Shown here: piece by piece, positions 61,459-64,000 of the stretch | Layout: each line of letters opens with the position of its first letter | Position numbering within the stretch: the first letter of the stretch is position 1 | Origin: Actinomycetota bacterium | GTDB taxonomy: Bacteria; Actinomycetota; Acidimicrobiia; Spongiisociales; UBA4744 | NCBI GenBank assembly: GCA_013152275.1 | Contig: JAADGS010000027.1 | Span: 134,336-198,335 of the forward strand | Length of the DNA stretch: 64,000 nucleotides | Reading direction: 5' to 3' | Notes under the pieces: generated by a model | Seen by the model: only the letters and a program-made list of their open reading frames with translations | Databases searched by the model: none | Told to the model about the DNA's origin: nothing | Translations under genes and position numbers: made by a program

Positions 61459-61736
61459 TGCGCAACTTGGTACCGTCACCGCCGTCGCAGGCAGATATCC
61501 GGGACATGCTGCGGGGGCTCCTCGCTGGCAGTCTGTCGCGCGAGGAGGTTTCGAGATGGGCTCAGCGGTGGGTCGGGGCGGTAGATCCAGGGATCGACGA
61601 CCCTGTTGTGTGGCGTGCGCTGACACGGCTAGGCGGCGTCGACCTGCGCGCCAGCACTGACGAGTACCTGTACTACGACCCCGACTTTCACTCGTGGCTG
61701 GATGAGGTGGAGGATGCTATCGATCCTGGCGACTAG
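61458..61736 (+). CDS. Immunity protein 4
   Basis: A 92-residue protein with LAGSLSREEVSRWAQRWV, DPVVWRALTRLGGVDLRA and a strongly acidic C-terminus. This SREEV-WA-x-RWV pattern is a frequent partner of RHS-type toxins, so the immunity role is better supported than for the others. ATG 61458 overlaps the toxin 4 stop by one base; it overlaps the next toxin by 23 bases. Confidence 0.7.
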   Translation: MRNLVPSPPSQADIRDMLRGLLAGSLSREEVSRWAQRWVGAVDPGIDDPVVWRALTRLGGVDLRASTDEYLYYDPDFHSWLDEVEDAIDPGD

Positions 61737-62331
61737 GAATCCGCGACCTGCAGGTGTTCTCAACCGCTTGATCGGGATCGCGCTTCTCGTCGTCCTTTTC
61801 TTGGTCGTAGCCCCACCTACGATGGCCGGACTCGACTACGACCTCACGGGTCCTGTTGATGGGACTGTGATGGTTTCGGCCACTGACCTGCCTGTTCAGT
61901 CGGTTCCCTTCCCGGGCAGTAATGCCGGACACGTCTACGACTCCCTCCACTATCGACATGCCACAAACGAGACAGCTGGCGTTGGGACAAGCATCGTCAA
62001 GTACGAACCGTATCCACCCGCCGCGACGAGTCCGGGAGGGTTCTGGGGAGCACCTGTTCGGAACAGGCTTCGCCCCGGAACGATCATTTCGCGCTACGGC
62101 GGGGAGGGCGGGACGTACGCCTCACCGGCGGGAACACCGTTCTCTGCCAGAGCGCTCCCGCCAGCGCAAGAAGCACTGGGTGAGAGCCTCTACACAGTCA
62201 CACAGCCGCTCGACGTCGATGCCGGCATCGCCGCCTGGTGGCAAGGAGGTGGCGGAGGGATCCAGTACAGACTTCCGGCCTCGGTGTCGGAACTCCTTGA
62301 GAGCGGATTCCTGAAGAGGCTGGATCTATGA
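61714..62331 (+). CDS. Secreted TNT-type NAD+ glycohydrolase toxin, cassette 5
   Basis: 205 residues: signal (LIGIALLVVLFLVVAPPTMAG), linker opening LDYDL and closing GHVYDSLHYRH, ATN at 83. Residues 108-205 are a tuberculosis-necrotizing-toxin domain: RLRPGTIISRYGGEGGTY, SPAGTPFSARALPP, IAAWWQGGGGGIQYRLP, LLESGFLKRL. The Arg of RYG and Gln of GGIQY match residues needed for NAD+ hydrolysis in TNT. A TNT domain directly behind a Sec signal, without CpnT-like or RHS carrier, is unusual. ATG 61714 is preferred over 61702 by ribosome-site spacing. Confidence 0.85.
   Translation: MLSILATRNPRPAGVLNRLIGIALLVVLFLVVAPPTMAGLDYDLTGPVDGTVMVSATDLPVQSVPFPGSNAGHVYDSLHYRHATNETAGVGTSIVKYEPYPPAATSPGGFWGAPVRNRLRPGTIISRYGGEGGTYASPAGTPFSARALPPAQEALGESLYTVTQPLDVDAGIAAWWQGGGGGIQYRLPASVSELLESGFLKRLDL
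61960..61968 (+). repeat. Toxin-junction 9-mer, cassette 5
   Basis: GCCACAAAC in the Ala-Thr-Asn frame, 18 bases after TACGAC, ahead of the TNT domain. Confidence 0.85.
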
Positions 62332-62570
62332 ACCGCCGCGATCTTCGACGGTGCGCTGAGGCCGAGGGTATTCGAGAGACGGCCTACAGTCTTGAGGGAG
62401 GACTGCCACCCGAGACGTACGTGCTTGCGCTCGAGGAGGGCGGATGGTCCGTCTACTACTCCGAACGCGGCTCACGCGTTGATGAGCGCCACTTCGATAC
62501 AGAGGACGAGGCATGTTCGGACCTGCTGCTTCGACTCGTGGAGGACCCAACCACGCGTGAGCGGCGATGA
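62328..62570 (+). CDS. Immunity protein 5 (TNT partner)
   Basis: An 80-residue acidic protein, coupled by ATGA overlap to the TNT gene. LEEGGWSVYYSERGSRVDERHFDTEDEAC is a segment I associate with small proteins placed after TNT domains in Actinomycetota. It would block NADase activity in the producing cell. Confidence 0.7.
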   Translation: MNRRDLRRCAEAEGIRETAYSLEGGLPPETYVLALEEGGWSVYYSERGSRVDERHFDTEDEACSDLLLRLVEDPTTRERR

Positions 62571-62710
62571 CGTTCTCTGGTGCCGACAGCGAGCGCATGG
62601 CCACGCTCCGGTGGGTCGGAGCCGTGCCTGCTCCGATCTTCGTGATGAAGGATGACCCTACGCCCTTCTTTGGCCGTACCGATACCTCGGTCGAGGACCA
62701 GACCCCATGA
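62567..62710 (+). CDS. 47-residue ORF between cassettes 5 and 6
   Basis: An ORF from ATG 62567, inside the immunity 5 stop, to TGA 62710, inside the next toxin's start. It encodes MTFSGADSERMATLRWVG, then VPAPIFVMKDDPTPFFG. The double overlap implies it is translated. It breaks the strict toxin/immunity alternation: it could be a second small immunity protein, or the stump of a deleted gene kept for coupling. Confidence 0.5.
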   Translation: MTFSGADSERMATLRWVGAVPAPIFVMKDDPTPFFGRTDTSVEDQTP

Positions 62711-63324
62711 TGGCGGCCGTGCGGTCGGGTCGGTCGAGGTGGCAGTCGTGGCCGCTGTTCGTGGCTGTTCTCGTGTTCTCTGTACTGGCTGGGCCGGTGG
62801 CGAATCCTCAGTGGGCGTACGGCTACGACGGGCCTTCCTCGATCTACGACGGCCTGGGCACCGTCGCGTCAGTCGATGGACCCATCGGCGGTAGCCCCGT
62901 GCTTTCGGCGACCGTGGACGCCGATCGGTACTCCGGGTTCATCCACGACTCCTCCGGCTACGCATCTGCCACAAACGGCGCAAGAGGTGTTCGTGGACTG
63001 TCTGGTGCTGGCGACGAATTGGCTCAGGGTGGCGTCTACGCGCTACGTGATCCCGTCACGGGGCAGGTCGTGCGAACGGGACGAACGAGCGATCTGATTC
63101 GGCGTGCAGGTGAGCACCTACGTGATCCGGCGCTGGCCGACTACGAGTTCGAGATCATTGCTCGAACTGACATCTATGCACAGCAGCGAGGGCTTGAACA
63201 GCTCATCCACGAGGCGTACTCGCCTCCTCTGAATCTGATCCGGCCAATCAACCCGACGAATCCGAGTGTGACTACCTACTTGGACGCGGCGGCTGAGTTC
63301 TTGTCGACATACGGAGGCGGCTAG
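62707..63324 (+). CDS. Secreted GIY-YIG nuclease toxin, cassette 6
   Basis: 205 residues: signal (WPLFVAVLVFSVLAGPVAN), linker opening YGYDG and closing GFIHDSSGYAS, ATN at 88. From about residue 105 the toxin reads GGVYALRDP, VVRTGRTSDLIRRAGEHLRDP, YEFEIIARTD and RGLEQLIHEAY: a GIY-YIG-type fold with GVY/RTG in place of GIY/YIG, the Arg of the helix and the metal-binding Glu. It should cut DNA or RNA. It is followed without a gap by its immunity gene. Confidence 0.78.
   Translation: MMAAVRSGRSRWQSWPLFVAVLVFSVLAGPVANPQWAYGYDGPSSIYDGLGTVASVDGPIGGSPVLSATVDADRYSGFIHDSSGYASATNGARGVRGLSGAGDELAQGGVYALRDPVTGQVVRTGRTSDLIRRAGEHLRDPALADYEFEIIARTDIYAQQRGLEQLIHEAYSPPLNLIRPINPTNPSVTTYLDAAAEFLSTYGGG
62968..62976 (+). 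repeat. Toxin-junction 9-mer, cassette 6
   Basis: GCCACAAAC in the Ala-Thr-Asn frame, 18 bases after CACGAC (His-Asp), ahead of the GIY-YIG domain. Confidence 0.85.
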
Positions 63325-63798
63325 ATGACGAAGAAGCTGCCCTATACCAATGGTGATCTTGTTGCCGTGCCGCTCCGCGAGGGGCTTGGATATGCAGTCG
63401 GTCTCATCGTGGCTCATGACGGTCTGGGTGGGGTGATCGGCTACTTCTTCAATCTGCGGTTTGATGCGATTCCGACCGTTGACGCGGCAGGGGCTTGGGG
63501 GCGCTCTGATGTACTGAGGGTGATGCGTTTCGGCGATCTGGGGTTGATCCGGGGCGATTGGGTGGTTCTCGGCGAGCATCCTGAGTGGCGACCTTGTGAT
63601 TGGCCGATTCCTGCCTTTGGGAGACGCGAGCCTACGGGTAGGGCATTCAGGGTCACTTACTCGGCCGAGGATCTTCGCGGGCCAGCCCGCGAGGAACTGA
63701 TCGACGACGATGAGTGCGACCGTCTGCCTCGAGACGCCCTCAGCGGCTCGGGTGCTGTCGAGCGAGTTCTGACCCATCTGCTATCCGTGGACACCTAG
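63325..63798 (+). CDS. Imm26-like immunity protein 6
   Basis: A 157-residue protein resembling Imm26: NGDLVAVPLREGLGYAVGLIV, GYFFNLRF, then RFGDLGLIRGDWVVLGEHPEW, and an acidic C-terminus. Imm26-type proteins accompany several nuclease toxins. ATG directly follows the toxin 6 stop. Confidence 0.72.
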   Translation: MTKKLPYTNGDLVAVPLREGLGYAVGLIVAHDGLGGVIGYFFNLRFDAIPTVDAAGAWGRSDVLRVMRFGDLGLIRGDWVVLGEHPEWRPCDWPIPAFGRREPTGRAFRVTYSAEDLRGPAREELIDDDECDRLPRDALSGSGAVERVLTHLLSVDT

Positions 63799-63800
63799 CC

Positions 63801-64000
63801 ATGACCCCGATTGTCGGAGCTGTCTCTCCAGTGCCACGTCGAGGTCAGAGCTGCGCGGCTTGGTGGACGGTGACGGTGATGCTGCTGAGTTTCGTTTCCC
63901 TGCTCGCAGTTTCTCCCGCGGCCCACGGGTCCAACCAGGCTGCACTTGGGTACTACTACAACGGCTCGATTCCAGACGCTGCGCCTACGACAGTTCCTGC
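63801..64000 (+). CDS. Secreted toxin cassette 7 (N-terminal part)
   Basis: An ATG two bases after the immunity 6 stop opens a protein with a Sec signal (WTVTVMLLSFVSLLAVSPAAHG) and a linker beginning LGYYYNGSIPDAAP, at the place where other cassettes have a YD motif. The window ends at about residue 66, before the expected ATN junction. Confidence 0.7.
   Translation, partial: MTPIVGAVSPVPRRGQSCAAWWTVTVMLLSFVSLLAVSPAAHGSNQAALGYYYNGSIPDAAPTTVP

Noticed and set aside
1..64000. CRISPR arrays, tRNA or rRNA genes
   Set aside because: No regularly spaced direct repeats of CRISPR length and no cloverleaf or rRNA-like stretch was found on reading the intergenic regions; the only periodic repeats are the short regulator boxes and the toxin-junction 9-mers.

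Overview
The window is GC-rich DNA with tight bacterial operons, frequent GTG and TTG starts, and stop/start overlaps of the ATGA or GTGA type. Lipoprotein signals, an MprA-like two-component pair, ACR3, MobB and the RHS/TNT toxin repertoire point to a member of Actinomycetota, possibly Acidimicrobiia. That placement is inference; no rRNA or tRNA gene is visible to test it.

Region 1 (1-12.2 kb): the tail of a cation diffusion facilitator, a decayed methyltransferase, a small ABC exporter, and a MacAB-like four-gene efflux operon. A class V aminotransferase and an OmpR/HK pair follow. Tandem 11-bp-spaced TTCTCAC-type repeats lie before the efflux operon, before the regulator gene and just after the kinase gene, which defines a small local regulon. 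An HtrA-like lipoprotein protease closes the region.

Region 2 (12.3-33 kb): a sulfur-oxyanion respiration island, interrupted by a housekeeping udk-proC-proline dehydrogenase block. One arm encodes an octaheme tetrathionate-reductase-family cytochrome, a seven-heme cytochrome fused to a cytochrome b, and two YeeE/YedE transporters, the second carrying a rhodanese-like domain without its cysteine. The other arm, on the minus strand, encodes ArsR, ACR3, an unknown protein, MobB, a PhnD-like binding lipoprotein, a histidine kinase, a NarL-type regulator, TtrB-, NrfD- and TtrA-like reductase subunits, and a polyferredoxin. Genes from ACR3 to the regulator are translationally coupled.

Region 3 (33-41 kb): a SHOCT protein, a NiCoT-like transporter, an ABC-2 exporter, a DUF302/methyltransferase pair divergent from an Lgt paralogue, and an FAD oxidoreductase.

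Region 4 (41-55.8 kb): a nine-gene YHS-nuoA-(nuoB/D fusion)-H-J-K-L-M-N operon, an ABC exporter, a Rieske protein, a MerR regulator, a 20-residue peptide gene and a BlaI/M56 pair. Five promoters with TTGACA, a 20-bp spacer and a metal-MerR-like inverted repeat precede the FAD oxidoreductase, the YHS-nuo operon, the ABC exporter, the Rieske gene and the peptide gene. The MerR gene beside the fifth copy is the obvious candidate regulator. The NuoB/D-like fusion lacks Fe-S cysteines and the quinone-site histidine loop, so this is not an ordinary complex I.

Region 5 (55.8-64 kb): an ISL3-type transposase remnant, then a short secreted RHS-core protein ending in a toxin domain, followed by one continuous polycistron of toxin/immunity pairs. 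Each downstream toxin is a small protein with its own Sec signal, a roughly 60-residue linker and a distinct toxin domain; TNT NADase and GIY-YIG types are recognisable. In all six complete toxin genes the toxin domain begins at the same in-frame 9-mer, GCCACAAAC (Ala-Thr-Asn). This looks like a modular cassette array sharing a recombination junction. The window ends inside the next cassette.
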